Shown here one piece after another: positions 53,016-62,482 of a stretch of DNA of 64,000 bases. Within the stretch, counting starts at the first letter, position 1; every line of letters starts with the position of its first letter. The stretch is from Fischerella sp. CENA71. Its GTDB lineage: Bacteria; Cyanobacteriota; Cyanobacteriia; Cyanobacteriales; Nostocaceae. The position numbers and the translations under genes are program-made. The stretch is from assembly GCA_024239075.1 (NCBI GenBank), contig JANBVI010000078.1, positions 169,084 to 233,083 on the forward strand. Direction: 5' to 3'. Below the pieces are notes generated by a model that was given only the letters and a program-made list of their open reading frames with translations, was not told the DNA's origin and searched no databases.

Positions 53016-55166
53016 CTACGGACACCGCGGATGAATACCACCTTGAGTACAAATGTAAGCTAATTGCTTGGGATCTAAATTTTTGACTTGGCTAAAATCC
53101 ACTCCTTTAACTACGGCAGATTGTGAACCTGTGGATGGAGTTTGGACAAATTGATCCGCTGGATCTTGTTTAGCAGGTAAGAGAACAGCGCCTTGAAAAT
53201 CAGCTTCTGTGAGATTTGCTCCTCGTAAATCAGCAAGACTCAAATCGGCGTTCCGGAAGTTAACACCCGTCAAATTAGCAGAACGAAAATTAGCATTGGT
53301 TAAGCGAGTTGCACTGAGATTGGCATTGCTGAGGTCTGCACGTTGTAAATTTGCTCCTGATAGGTCTGCTGCTTGCCAATCAGTTTTGCTCAAGTTGGCA
53401 AAGGGTAATTGCGTACCTATAGCAATGACACGACCTAAGCGAGCAGCATATAAATCAGCATCATTAAATACAGCTTCGCTCAAATCTGCTCCGGTAAGGC
53501 TGGCATTTTCTAAAACTGCACCACTGACATCGGCTCCCATTAACTGAGCGCTGCTCAAGTTGGCACCAACCAGACGTGCATTAGATAATTTCGCTCCCTT
53601 TAAGTTAGCGCGGCTAAAATCTGTACCCACCATCAAGACACGGCTGAGATTGGCTTCGCTGAGATTGGCTTGTTTAAGTTGAGCGCCATTTAAATTTGCA
53701 ATCCAATCATCAAAGGTATCCCAGCGTCCATCTTCACCTACTCCCCGGAAGGTACTGCCTTTGAGACTAGCAAAAGAAAGATTTGCTCCTTTGAAATTGA
53801 CTCCTGATAGATCAGCTTTATCTAGTGCCAAGTTAAATATAGGACGATCTGCGGCACCATATTGAAATAATTGAGCGCGGTTGAGGTCGAGGTCGTTAAC
53901 TTTAGCGCTATTAACAGCAATAATTTTGTTAATTGCCTGCTGATTATTCTGCAAGCGCTTCTGTCGCAATTCCCGTTCGGGAGATGGGTTGCTGGTTGAT
54001 TCTAAATCTTCAGCCAAAGACTGATTCATGCGTTTTAAATCAGGGATGGCTGGGAGACCGATATTTGTCAAAGCCCGCTCTATAGTCTCGATTTGGCTAG
54101 GGTCAGTTTCTTTAGCCAACATTTCCACAAGGTATTTGGTGGCTTGGGGGTCATTGAGAGTACCCATTGCCAAAATCGCATTACGGCGATCTGCATTGCT
54201 GACGCCAGAGTTAGGACTCAATTGCTTAATCAGAGCAAGAAACTGTTGGCTATTACGCTGCTCGGATATACGTCGATTTTGCTGAGTCTGTATGTATACT
54301 TGAGTACCTACTAAAGTTGTCAATACACCAGCCATACTCAACAATGCGATCGCCAGCAGGGTCATACTGGGATTACGTTGGAACCATTGCCAAGGATTAG
54401 CAGGCGGTTGCGTCTTGTCTGTGATCACAACTGAGGCGATCGCAGCGTCTTCATCTCCGGTTTCTGTCCACTGGCTCTGCTTTTGTTCCTCTAACTGCGC
54501 CGTGAGTGGTTTATTCGCATCTATGGCGTAAGTACCTGCAATCACGTCATGGAGCGCGCGTCTTTTTCTCAATGGCAAGCCTCTGCCTTCTAGGAGCATC
54601 ATTAAACCAGCCACAACAGTGAAAACACCTAAGTTAGGAAAAGTTGGGCTGTTGCGCCAGATCATATAAGCGACAGACAAACTCAGAGTCCACCGCCCAA
54701 TACCTTCTCGCACTAAAACAGCCCCCACGCCAGGAGGCTTACCCTGATCATTGACAACCCGCACACCAAACCAGCGTTTGGGAATAGTGCTACCTGTTTT
54801 TGCTAGTAGAAGCAATTGCCAAGCAGAAAGTGTCAAAGGCGCTACTATTGCTAGTGTCCACAAAAAATTTGTCGGCCATGCAACATTACGACTGCCGTAG
54901 CTTACAGGTAGAGCTAAGGGACGAGCGATTTCTCTTTCTGTTACAATTAATACAGGATTCAGTGGCACTCGGTTAAGGTCAGTTCTAGTGTTCAGATATG
55001 CACCAAGGCTGAAAGGAACTAACCCACTGATAACTACTAGCGTCATTTCCGTCGCCCAGGCGGCTACGCGCCTAGTAGCTAAAGGCAGTAATTTTGGTTT
55101 ACCTGGTTCATTTGACTGACTAGAACTAGATTGATCATTAGTTCTCCTCACAATTGGGGTTGCCAT
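53016..55166 (-). CDS. RDD-family membrane protein with pentapeptide repeats
   Basis: A 716-residue protein: RDD-type membrane domain (about 25-215; several helices, RDD-like ending LRKRRALHDVIAGTYAID), another helix (about 268-290), a helical HEAT-like stretch (about 300-400; AILAMGTLNDPQATKYLVEM), and then a long pentapeptide array (about 420-665; LDKADLSGVNFKGANLSF and on). It ends LAYICTQGGIHPRCP. RDD proteins are sometimes ion antiporters, but no transport evidence is visible. It is a membrane-anchored pentapeptide protein of unknown role. Confidence 0.88.
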   Translation of the reverse strand: MATPIVRRTNDQSSSSQSNEPGKPKLLPLATRRVAAWATEMTLVVISGLVPFSLGAYLNTRTDLNRVPLNPVLIVTEREIARPLALPVSYGSRNVAWPTNFLWTLAIVAPLTLSAWQLLLLAKTGSTIPKRWFGVRVVNDQGKPPGVGAVLVREGIGRWTLSLSVAYMIWRNSPTFPNLGVFTVVAGLMMLLEGRGLPLRKRRALHDVIAGTYAIDANKPLTAQLEEQKQSQWTETGDEDAAIASVVITDKTQPPANPWQWFQRNPSMTLLAIALLSMAGVLTTLVGTQVYIQTQQNRRISEQRNSQQFLALIKQLSPNSGVSNADRRNAILAMGTLNDPQATKYLVEMLAKETDPSQIETIERALTNIGLPAIPDLKRMNQSLAEDLESTSNPSPERELRQKRLQNNQQAINKIIAVNSAKVNDLDLNRAQLFQYGAADRPIFNLALDKADLSGVNFKGANLSFASLKGSTFRGVGEDGRWDTFDDWIANLNGAQLKQANLSEANLSRVLMVGTDFSRANLKGAKLSNARLVGANLSSAQLMGADVSGAVLENASLTGADLSEAVFNDADLYAARLGRVIAIGTQLPFANLSKTDWQAADLSGANLQRADLSNANLSATRLTNANFRSANLTGVNFRNADLSLADLRGANLTEADFQGAVLLPAKQDPADQFVQTPSTGSQSAVVKGVDFSQVKNLDPKQLAYICTQGGIHPRCP

Positions 55167-55406
55167 TGCAATATTTCCCTTGAACTTTTATATATATGCC
55201 GCTCTTGGCGTGTCATCCAATTTTGGATTTTAGATTTTAGATTTTGGATTGACGAGGCACGGGTGGCAAACCTGCGTCGCCACATTGAGTGCCGTCCCCA
55301 CGGACGGGTTCGCTTTATTGGGAATTTTGGATGCGTGGATTTCCGATTGGTCTCCAGGATTTATCCACTTTCTTGCACCCTCCTCGGAATGATTGGTCAA
55401 AATATA
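55167..55406. repeat. Heptads and a GC-rich hairpin
   Basis: TTTTAGA/TTTTGGA heptads (55216-55250) are followed by a nested hairpin: GGCAC (55256-55260) with GTGCC (55289-55293) and GTGGC (55263-55267) with GCCAC (55279-55283), then CCGTCCCCACGGACGG. No gene seen. Confidence 0.7.
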
Positions 55407-55751
55407 CTATTTGTTGCGTTGCGAACTACTAGACACAATAAATTTGTATCCGAAATAAACTAGTCCTGCCAAGAGTGCCAAACTAATTGCAGAAGCAACA
55501 AATTTAAACACTGCTTGCACCACCGCCAAGCCTAATAAACCACCGACACTCCCAACGACTATTTTTCCCGTTCCAGATAGGGTATTAAACCAATTTGACA
55601 ATTGCCGTAATTGCGAATTTACACTGGAAAAACTAGGTACAGACGACTGCTCAACTTGTTGTGACTTGGTTTTTTTCTTAGAAGACGAATCAATTTCTGC
55701 CTCCAGTTTGCGGAGACGTTGTTGTAAGTCTTCTTCAGGTTGAGGATTCAT
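55407..55751 (-). CDS. Small hypothetical membrane protein
   Basis: A 114-residue protein: N-terminal charged coiled coil (about 5-30; LQQRLRKLEAEIDSSSKKKT), a linker, then hydrophobic helices (about 62-82 and 84-106; VVGSVGGLLGLAVVQAVFKF, LALLAGLVYFGYKF). Not recognised. It lies on the same strand as the RDD gene, 240 bp upstream of it. Confidence 0.7.
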   Translation of the reverse strand: MNPQPEEDLQQRLRKLEAEIDSSSKKKTKSQQVEQSSVPSFSSVNSQLRQLSNWFNTLSGTGKIVVGSVGGLLGLAVVQAVFKFVASAISLALLAGLVYFGYKFIVSSSSQRNK

Positions 55752-56113
55752 ATTGTTTTACCTCAGCTAGTAAACTTATTCAACTAAACCCCAAATATAT
55801 CTGATCGTTAACTATTGTCTTAGTGATTTTAGCGAATGTTATTGGCTTGCTCAGAACGCGATCGCCAGTGGCAGTAGACAGAAGTTAAAAAGATTATATT
55901 ATTTAGCCTTTGTACTTAATATGTTGCTCATTTCATTATTTTGGCTGTAACGTCATACTATGTCTTTTTCAAGTACTTATATTTAAGTAATTAATTAAAA
56001 TTTATACCCTTTTTTCTGGGGAACAAAAGTGAATTTGCGGTCGTCTATAAATTCAGAATATTTATGTATGAATATCGCTCTTGATTTATCAGGAGCAAAT
56101 CACATCATTAATT
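55752..56113. other. Intergenic region between divergent genes
   Basis: No gene seen in about 360 bp; AT-rich, promoters of both flanking genes expected. Confidence 0.5.
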
Positions 56114-56551
56114 ATGAAGACGTATAAATTATTTAAGATTTTTTCATTGGTTCTAGCATTAACAGGAATTTTGCTACTCAGTAATGCTAAATCTGTGATA
56201 GCAGATATAGTGACTATCAATCCTGATTTCCAACCAGATCCAATGGTTTTAAATGGTAAGTCCGGTGGTTCAAAAGCAAGTGATTGCGGTAACATCGCTG
56301 CTACACCCAATCAAGTTATTGAAGTTACAAAGCCGATACCTTACTTAAAGCTTGCAGTCACAAGCGATGGTAAACCAACTTTATTAGTTGAAGGGCCTGG
56401 TGGACGTTTTTGTGTTTTACCAGATAATTATTCTGGAGACAAACCAGAAATTTCCGGTTTTTGGCAAGCTGGTAAATATCTTTTGTACGTTGGGGAATTA
56501 GTCGATGGAGAACATACATATACCCTTTCAATTTCCCAACAGAAAAATTAG
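56114..56551 (+). CDS. Secreted hypothetical protein
   Basis: A 145-residue protein with a signal peptide (MKTYKLFKIFSLVLALTGIL; cleavage near SNAKSVIADI). The mature part has two cysteines that could pair (ASDCGNIAAT and GRFCVLPDN) and a strand-rich design (PTLLVEGPGGRF, SGFWQAGKYLLYVGELVDGE), resembling peri- or extracellular domains of the bacterial pre-peptidase type. No family recognised. ATG at 56114 is preferred over the TTG at 56081. Confidence 0.75.
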   Translation: MKTYKLFKIFSLVLALTGILLLSNAKSVIADIVTINPDFQPDPMVLNGKSGGSKASDCGNIAATPNQVIEVTKPIPYLKLAVTSDGKPTLLVEGPGGRFCVLPDNYSGDKPEISGFWQAGKYLLYVGELVDGEHTYTLSISQQKN

Positions 56552-56637
56552 TAATAGTCAATGGTCAATGGTCAATGGTCAATGGTCATTTGTTATTCTC
56601 CCCATCCTTCGTGTTTCCGGTATCTTCCTTGTCTTCC

Positions 56638-57555
56638 TCACCTCTTGGGCGTCAGATCACCAAATTTAATTAGCAGTGCGATCGCAATACTTACAACCAA
56701 AATCAATACCATACTCAACGCTGAACCAAATCCCCAATTTTGAGTAGCGCCAAGGAACTGGTTATAAACTAGCCGTGCTGCTGTGCTACTCGAAGCACCA
56801 CCTAGTAATTCTGGATTAATAAAATCTCCTAAAGCACTAATGAATACTAAGAAAGAAGCTGCTGCTATACCAGTGAGAGTTTGAGGTACGGTGACTTTCC
56901 AAAAAGTTTGTACAGGATTTGCACCCAAGTCAGCTGCTGCTTCTAAAAAACGTTTGTCTAATTTTTCCAGAGATGCGTATAAAATTAACACCATATAAGG
57001 TAGCAAACCATAACTCATACCAATTAAGACAGCAGGACTGCGGTTAAGCAAATCTAGAGTTGGTAAGCCTAAACTATTTAAAACTGTGTTCAGTAAACCT
57101 GTGGGACGTAAAATCGCAATCCAAGCGTAGGTACGAAGTAGCGAGGAAGTCCACAAGGGTAAGACAAAACAGATTAAAACCAAATTTTGCCAGCGCTTCG
57201 GTACAATCTGCGCTATCCAATAAGCGACAGGAAAACCCAAGATTAAACATATAACTGTAGTTCCACCTGCAAAAGATAGCGATCGCTTAATCACTCGCAG
57301 ATACAAAGGATCAAACAGTCGAAAATAGTTATCAAAACCACTAGGAATAACTAAATCACCTGGTCTAATTCCAGGTACTAAACTTAATTCTAAAATCAAC
57401 AGCGTTGGCAACACTAGTAACAGTAACAACCAAATTCCAGAGGGTGCAAGTAATGCGAAAGGTTGTAACCAGTTTAAATTTTGACGCCATTTATAAACTG
57501 GAGTAATTTCGTCGCCTGTGGAATCAATTTGAGAAGAAGGAGTTTGAGTAGACAC
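56638..57555 (-). CDS. potB: Polyamine ABC transporter permease (PotB-like)
   Basis: Inner-membrane permease of the spermidine/putrescine family. The 305 residues contain about six helices (LLLLLVLPTLLILELSL; TTVICLILGFPVAYWIAQ; LICFVLPLWTSSLLRTYAW) and the cytoplasmic EAA-like loop LEAAADLGANPVQTFWKVTVPQTL, where PotA docks. It is the third gene of a minus-strand set, 27 bp after potD. No second permease (PotC) follows; the next gene is convergent. Confidence 0.9.
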   Translation of the reverse strand: MSTQTPSSQIDSTGDEITPVYKWRQNLNWLQPFALLAPSGIWLLLLLVLPTLLILELSLVPGIRPGDLVIPSGFDNYFRLFDPLYLRVIKRSLSFAGGTTVICLILGFPVAYWIAQIVPKRWQNLVLICFVLPLWTSSLLRTYAWIAILRPTGLLNTVLNSLGLPTLDLLNRSPAVLIGMSYGLLPYMVLILYASLEKLDKRFLEAAADLGANPVQTFWKVTVPQTLTGIAAASFLVFISALGDFINPELLGGASSSTAARLVYNQFLGATQNWGFGSALSMVLILVVSIAIALLIKFGDLTPKR

Positions 57556-57582
57556 GGTTATAAATTATCAAATATCAGGTAT

Positions 57583-58668
57583 TTATGCACTTGTTAATGC
57601 AGTCCAATAGCGATCATATACTTCTTCAATATTTCCCAAAGGTGTAATCCGTTCACACTTCTCTAATATCGACTCTGGGGGAAATATATTAGGGTCATTT
57701 TTGATTTTTTTTGGTAATAACTCAAAAGCAGCCTGACTCGATGTCGTCACCCAAAGACGTTGACTAATTTCTGCTGCTACTTCGGGTTGAAAAATAAAAT
57801 TTATCCAAGCATAAGCTGCATCAATATTGGGAGCTGTAGTTGGAATTACTATTGTATCTGTCCAGAGTGAAGAACCACTTTTTGGAACCACATATTTAAA
57901 TTTAGGATTTTCTTGAGTAATTTTCACCGCATCTGATGAATAACACATTGATAATAGTAAATCTCCCGCCAAAATTTGATTGCGCCAAGCATCTGTATCA
58001 AAGGCTGCGATCGCAGGTTTGAGAGCTTGCAATTTTTCATAAGCTTGTTTAATTTCACTTTCTTTTTTAGAATTATAGGAATACCCCAGCATCTTCAACA
58101 CAGCCCCCATCACTTCTCGAACATCGTTTAACAAAGTGATTTTTTTGTTGAGTTGCTCTTGATTTTGCCAAAGATAGTCCCAATCTTCCGGCGGATTTTT
58201 GAGAATTTCGGAATTATAAATTAAACCTGTTGTTCCCCAATTGAATGGAATACTGTAGCGGTTATTGGAGTCATAACTAGGATTTTTAAAGCGAGGAAAT
58301 AAATTATCTAAGCCAATCAAGCGTTGATGATTTAATTCTATTAATAAACCCTTATCTGCCATTTTTTGCACCATGTAATCAGAAGGGTAAATTACACTAT
58401 AAGTTCCGCCACCGCCTGCTTGTAATTTATTGAGCATGACTTCGTTGGAATCATACACATCTGTAAATACTTTGATACCAGTTTCAGCATTGAAAGTTTT
58501 AAATAATTCTTGGTCTACATATTGTGTCCAAGTATAAATATCTAATTGATCGCGGTAACTTTTACTATTAGAATTAGCCCGCACCTCAGCTAGTCTCCAA
58601 CCACAACTAGTTAAAGATAAGCTAGAAAGTAATACTAAATGTTTTAAAAATAGTCGTCTTGTAGTCAT
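57583..58668 (-). CDS. potD: Polyamine-binding lipoprotein (PotD-like)
   Basis: Substrate-binding protein of the spermidine/putrescine ABC importer. The 361 residues begin with a lipoprotein signal (FLKHLVLLSSLSLTSCG; lipobox LTSC) and have the family's IYTWTQYVDQELFKTFNAETGIKV opening in shorter blocks, SNEVMLNKLQAGGGG, and DMVQKM-like SDYMVQKMADKG. WGTTGLIYNSEIL is the typical PotD mid motif. 27 bp before potB; after the frameshifted four-helix-bundle gene and potA on the same strand. Confidence 0.92.
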   Translation of the reverse strand: MTTRRLFLKHLVLLSSLSLTSCGWRLAEVRANSNSKSYRDQLDIYTWTQYVDQELFKTFNAETGIKVFTDVYDSNEVMLNKLQAGGGGTYSVIYPSDYMVQKMADKGLLIELNHQRLIGLDNLFPRFKNPSYDSNNRYSIPFNWGTTGLIYNSEILKNPPEDWDYLWQNQEQLNKKITLLNDVREVMGAVLKMLGYSYNSKKESEIKQAYEKLQALKPAIAAFDTDAWRNQILAGDLLLSMCYSSDAVKITQENPKFKYVVPKSGSSLWTDTIVIPTTAPNIDAAYAWINFIFQPEVAAEISQRLWVTTSSQAAFELLPKKIKNDPNIFPPESILEKCERITPLGNIEEVYDRYWTALTSA

Positions 58669-58706
58669 TTGCTATTAGTCAATGGTCAATGGTCAATTGT
58701 TATATA

Positions 58707-59077
58707 TTATTCTTTTGCAGCGTTACCAATTGATTTTAAGTATGAGTTTAATTTTGGTGCTAGCTCATTGATTAATAACTTAAGCATGTTTGACTGTTCT
58801 AATGTTAATAATTTTCGATTATAAGCTCTTCTTAGCCAATGTCGAGTTCATTTAAAGAACCTCTCGCTATTCTGATAAATCGTCGATTATCTTGATAACT
58901 TCCTCTACCTACACCTTCTGCTATATTCGCACCAATGCTATCTGCTGCTCGTACTATTTCTTTACCGATAGTTTCCTTTGCAAATAAATTCCATTTTTCA
59001 ACAATTTTCCAAATTTCATCTGCTAATTTTTCTGATAATTGATAAACTTGTAAATTTTGAAAATACTGACTCGACAT
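58707..59077 (-). pseudogene. Frameshifted four-helix-bundle (23S rRNA-IVS-type) protein
   Basis: Read from 59077 the protein is typical (YFQNLQVYQLSEKLADEIWK, GKEIVRAADSIGANIAEG, RFIRIARGSLNE) but stops at LDIG after 81 residues. In the next frame it continues HWLRRAYNRKLLTLEQSNML and KLLINELAPKLNSYLKSIG to a stop at 58707. One lost base near 58840 accounts for it. The restored protein would be about 123 residues, the family's usual size. It sits inside the pot gene set. Confidence 0.85.
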
Positions 59078-59086
59078 TTTTTAATA

Positions 59087-59135
59087 TTGACCCTTGACTC
59101 TTGACTCTTGACTCTTGACTCTTGACCATTGACTA
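59087..59135. repeat. GACTCTT heptad array
   Basis: Four or more GACTCTT units with flanking TTGACC variants between the potA stop and the four-helix-bundle gene start. Part of the heptad families of the window. Confidence 0.88.
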
Positions 59136-60224
59136 TTAACCAATCACTAAACAATCATTTTCTGTCCACCAAGCATAGATGGGGATATCAGGATTTGGTA
59201 AGCTCCCAAAAGTGTTAGGTTGCATGACGGTGATACACACGCCTTTTTTTAATTCAACAATATAATTAACGTGAGTTCCTAAATACATAACGTTCACTAG
59301 TCGCCCTTCAAAGCAGTTAGTTTGGACGCTGGGTTGATAAAGTGAAAGCTGAATTTTTTCTGGACGCACGCTTACTACTGCTGGTTGTAATAATTCAGCA
59401 GGTGTATCAACAAAACGAGAGACTGTTATTTTCAATCCTGTTTTTGTTACTACTTCTACAGTGGATGGATTTACTTCTGTAATCTCGCCTGGAAATAAAT
59501 TTGTATCACCAATAAAATCTGCAACAAATGCTGTTCGGGGATTTTCGTAAATTTCGTTGGGTGTACCAATTTGCTCTATTTTGCCATGATTCATTACGGC
59601 AATGCGATCGCTCAAAGATAGGGCTTCTTCTTGATCATGTGTCACCATAATAAAAGTCAAGCCCAATTCTTTGTGTAAATTCGACAGTTCCACCTGCATT
59701 TGTTTACGCAGTTTTAAATCTAAGGCCCCTAATGGTTCATCCAATAACAACACAGCTGGACGGTTGACTAATGCCCGCGCTAATGCTACACGTTGTTGTT
59801 GACCACCAGAAAGTTGACTAGGAAAGCGCGATCGCAAGCCTTCCATTTTTACTAGTATTAAAGCTTCTTTAACTCTGGTTTCGATTTCAGCTTTACGTAA
59901 TTTTTTTAACCGCAATCCAAAGGCGATGTTATCCCAGACATTCAAGTGGTTAAACAAAGCGTAACTTTGAAATACAGTATTAACTGGTCGGCGATAGGGA
60001 GGAACATTAGTCATAGACTGACCCTGGATCAATACTTTACCAGCGTCAGCTCTTTCAAATCCTGCTATTAAACGTAGCATGGTTGTCTTACCACAACCAG
60101 ATGGACCGAGAATACTAAAGAATTCCCCTTGTCTAACATCCAAGTCTATTCCATGCACTGCTGGCTCTTGGTTAAAAAATTTAAAAACATTACGTAGTTC
60201 AACATCAAGGGACTCAAAAGCCAT
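59136..60224 (-). CDS. potA: Polyamine ABC transporter ATP-binding protein (PotA-like)
   Basis: ATPase subunit that energises polyamine uptake. About 362 residues from [17 protein letters not shown]: Walker [15 protein letters not shown], signature [15 protein letters not shown], Walker [15 protein letters not shown]-loop [15 protein letters not shown], and a C-terminal TOBE domain with [13 protein letters not shown] prefer the ATG at 60224; the codon at 60260 adds 12 residues. It leads a minus-strand set potA, four-helix-bundle pseudogene, potD, potB. Confidence 0.92.
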   Translation of the reverse strand: MAFESLDVELRNVFKFFNQEPAVHGIDLDVRQGEFFSILGPSGCGKTTMLRLIAGFERADAGKVLIQGQSMTNVPPYRRPVNTVFQSYALFNHLNVWDNIAFGLRLKKLRKAEIETRVKEALILVKMEGLRSRFPSQLSGGQQQRVALARALVNRPAVLLLDEPLGALDLKLRKQMQVELSNLHKELGLTFIMVTHDQEEALSLSDRIAVMNHGKIEQIGTPNEIYENPRTAFVADFIGDTNLFPGEITEVNPSTVEVVTKTGLKITVSRFVDTPAELLQPAVVSVRPEKIQLSLYQPSVQTNCFEGRLVNVMYLGTHVNYIVELKKGVCITVMQPNTFGSLPNPDIPIYAWWTENDCLVIG

Positions 60225-60553
60225 TATTTCCTCTTGGTTTTGCGTCACACTATGGGCCATTGTTATTATTTGGAAGTTTTACAAGTATTGGTGTTGGGGA
60301 TGGGGAAGTGTGGGAAGTGTGGGAAGACAAGGGAGAATTACTTAACAAGTCTCTTCTCGATCCCCGATTCCCGATTCCCTAAAGAATAAACTAGTTGACG
60401 GTCGGAACTAAATATTACATTTGGGTTTATTGTACCTGGCAAAAAAAGTGTATATAGAGATATACTTTTTAGATTATTTGGCACCAAATCCCTGCTCACA
60501 CGGAAGTATTATTATATACAAATAATCATAATCTTGGAATTGATTTTTGTTTT
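60225..60553. other. Intergenic region between divergent potA and PBP2 genes
   Basis: Contains GGGAAGTGTGGGAAG units (about 60.29-60.33 kb), CCCGATTCCCGATTCCC repeats and an inverted repeat GTATAT-AGAG-ATATAC inside AAAAAGTG...CTTTTT (about 60443-60470), possibly a regulatory hairpin. No gene. Confidence 0.55.
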
Positions 60554-62386
60554 ATGTCTTTATTACAATCATCTGGCATTGGTATTAAAAAAGATAAGCG
60601 CACTGTTGGACGCGGCTATCAGTCTATATTTTTAATCATATTTACTCTGTTAACAGCAGCTGGAATTGAGGCTCGTTTGGCTTATCTCCAAATTAAAGAA
60701 GGAGCAAAATTTCGCGCCAAAGCAGAAGCTAACCGAATTCGCATGATTGACAAACAGCCAGAAAGAGGTAATATTTTTGACCGCAATGGTAAGTTACTAG
60801 CTACAACTCGCTATCCTCATTCTGTGTATTTATGGCCAATGGCTCATACTAAACCTTCTTGGTCTGTTGTTGGTCCACGTCTATCGCAAATTCTCAAAAT
60901 TCCTTTAGAAGATATTGAAGAAAAACTAGAAGAAGCTGGTCCCGGTTCTTCTAATCTCGTACGAATTAGCCGGGATCTCAATGATGCGGAAATTACGGCT
61001 CTAAAAGAGTATGAAAACGAACTATCAGAAGTCCAAATTCATACGGAAGCAGTGCGCTATTACCCACACGGGAAAGAGCTAGCTCATGTACTAGGATATA
61101 CCCGCGAATTAACCTCTGAACAATTAAAGGAAAAGAAGAAGGACGGTTACAGACTCGGAGACGTCATCGGTCAGATGGGGATAGAAAAAGCTTACGAAAA
61201 AACGTTGCGGGGTGAATGGGGTGGTCAGCAAGTAGAAGTAGACAGAGCTGGACATCCACAGAAGGTTTTAGGAGAGAAACAAGCCAAACCTGGTAATGAT
61301 TTGCACTTGACTATTGATTTAAATGTGCAATTAGCAGCGGATAAAGCTTTAGGCGATCGCAAAGGAGCAATTGTCGCACTCGATCCCAACAATGGTGCTA
61401 TTTTAGCGATGGTGTCTCACCCCGGTTTCGACCCGAATATATTCTCTAAGCAAAAACTCAGCCAAAAGGATTGGGAAAGCCTACAAGGTCAAGCCCATCC
61501 TCTAGTTAACCGCGCCCTCAGTGCTTTTCCACCTGCTAGTACCTTCAAAATTATCACTACAACGGCGGGACTGGAATCAGGAAAATTCTCTCCTGATACA
61601 ATTTTACCAACCTATGGTTCTCTGACTGTTGGTGGTGTAACTTTTGGCGAGTGGAACCACGCTGGCTTTGGAGCATTGGGATTTTCAGGGGCAATGGCTA
61701 TGAGTAGTGATACCTTTTTCTACCAAGTCGGCAGAAAAGTTGGTGGCCCCACGCTTATAGAATGGACTCGTAAATATGGGTTGGGTCAAAAAACTGGCTT
61801 TGAGTTCACCTCAGAAGAATCTAGAGGTTTAGTTCCTGATGAAACTTGGAAACAAAAAGTTTGGAAAACTCCCTGGACTGTAGGCGACACCATCAACATG
61901 TCAATCGGTCAAGGTGCTTTGCAAGTCACACCCTTACAATCGGCTATTATATTCTCTGTACCTGCCAATGGTGGTTTCCGCGTTAAGCCGCATTTGTTAA
62001 AAGACCATGAAGAAGCAAAAAGCTGGCGTTCATCGTTGAACATGAAACCTTCCACTATCGCTGTGTTGCGTGATGGGTTGCGGAAGGTAATTACCGAAGG
62101 TACAGGTAAACTTTTGAATGTACCATCAACAGCTCCTGCATCTGGAAAAAGTGGTACAGCAGAAGCAGGTATTGGTCGTCCCAATCATACTTGGTTTGGT
62201 GCTTATGCGCCTTATAACAAACCAGAAATTGTAGTGGTAGCTTTTGGTGAAAACTCAGGCGACCATGGTGGCACAGTTTGTGGTCCAATGGTCTTGCAAG
62301 TGCTGGAAGCATACTTCCAGAAAAAGTACCCAGGCAAATATGTTAAATCAGAATCAATTCCTCTAACTCAAAGTTCGGGAGATTGA
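60554..62386 (+). CDS. mrdA: Penicillin-binding protein 2 (transpeptidase)
   Basis: A 610-residue class B PBP of cell elongation. It has an N-terminal membrane helix (about 24-44; GYQSIFLIIFTLLTAAGIEA), the PBP dimerisation domain (RGNIFDRNGKLLATTRYPHS; GYTRELTSEQLKEKK; IGQMGIEKAYEKTLRG) and the transpeptidase domain with active-site Ser in PASTFK (about 327-332), a SSD second motif in MSSDTFFYQV, and KSGTAE (about 531-536). It ends before a bidirectional terminator facing psbC. Confidence 0.94.
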   Translation: MSLLQSSGIGIKKDKRTVGRGYQSIFLIIFTLLTAAGIEARLAYLQIKEGAKFRAKAEANRIRMIDKQPERGNIFDRNGKLLATTRYPHSVYLWPMAHTKPSWSVVGPRLSQILKIPLEDIEEKLEEAGPGSSNLVRISRDLNDAEITALKEYENELSEVQIHTEAVRYYPHGKELAHVLGYTRELTSEQLKEKKKDGYRLGDVIGQMGIEKAYEKTLRGEWGGQQVEVDRAGHPQKVLGEKQAKPGNDLHLTIDLNVQLAADKALGDRKGAIVALDPNNGAILAMVSHPGFDPNIFSKQKLSQKDWESLQGQAHPLVNRALSAFPPASTFKIITTTAGLESGKFSPDTILPTYGSLTVGGVTFGEWNHAGFGALGFSGAMAMSSDTFFYQVGRKVGGPTLIEWTRKYGLGQKTGFEFTSEESRGLVPDETWKQKVWKTPWTVGDTINMSIGQGALQVTPLQSAIIFSVPANGGFRVKPHLLKDHEEAKSWRSSLNMKPSTIAVLRDGLRKVITEGTGKLLNVPSTAPASGKSGTAEAGIGRPNHTWFGAYAPYNKPEIVVVAFGENSGDHGGTVCGPMVLQVLEAYFQKKYPGKYVKSESIPLTQSSGD

Positions 62387-62417
62387 GTTAAGTAGGCATC
62401 ATAAAGCGTAGATCATG

Positions 62418-62449
62418 AAAAAGCTCCTGTGTAAAAACAGGAGCTTTTT
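62418..62449. terminator. Bidirectional terminator between PBP2 and psbC
   Basis: GCTCCTGT (62423-62430) and ACAGGAGC (62437-62444) pair perfectly around a 6-base loop with AAAAA before and TTTTT after, so it can terminate both convergent transcripts. Confidence 0.92.
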
Positions 62450-62482
62450 AAGTATTGATTGTCAGTGATGAAACTTTAAAAC

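Noticed and set aside
47243-59135. CRISPR array for the heptad arrays
   Set aside because: Units are 7 bp in direct tandem with no spacers; they are short tandem repeats common in filamentous cyanobacteria.
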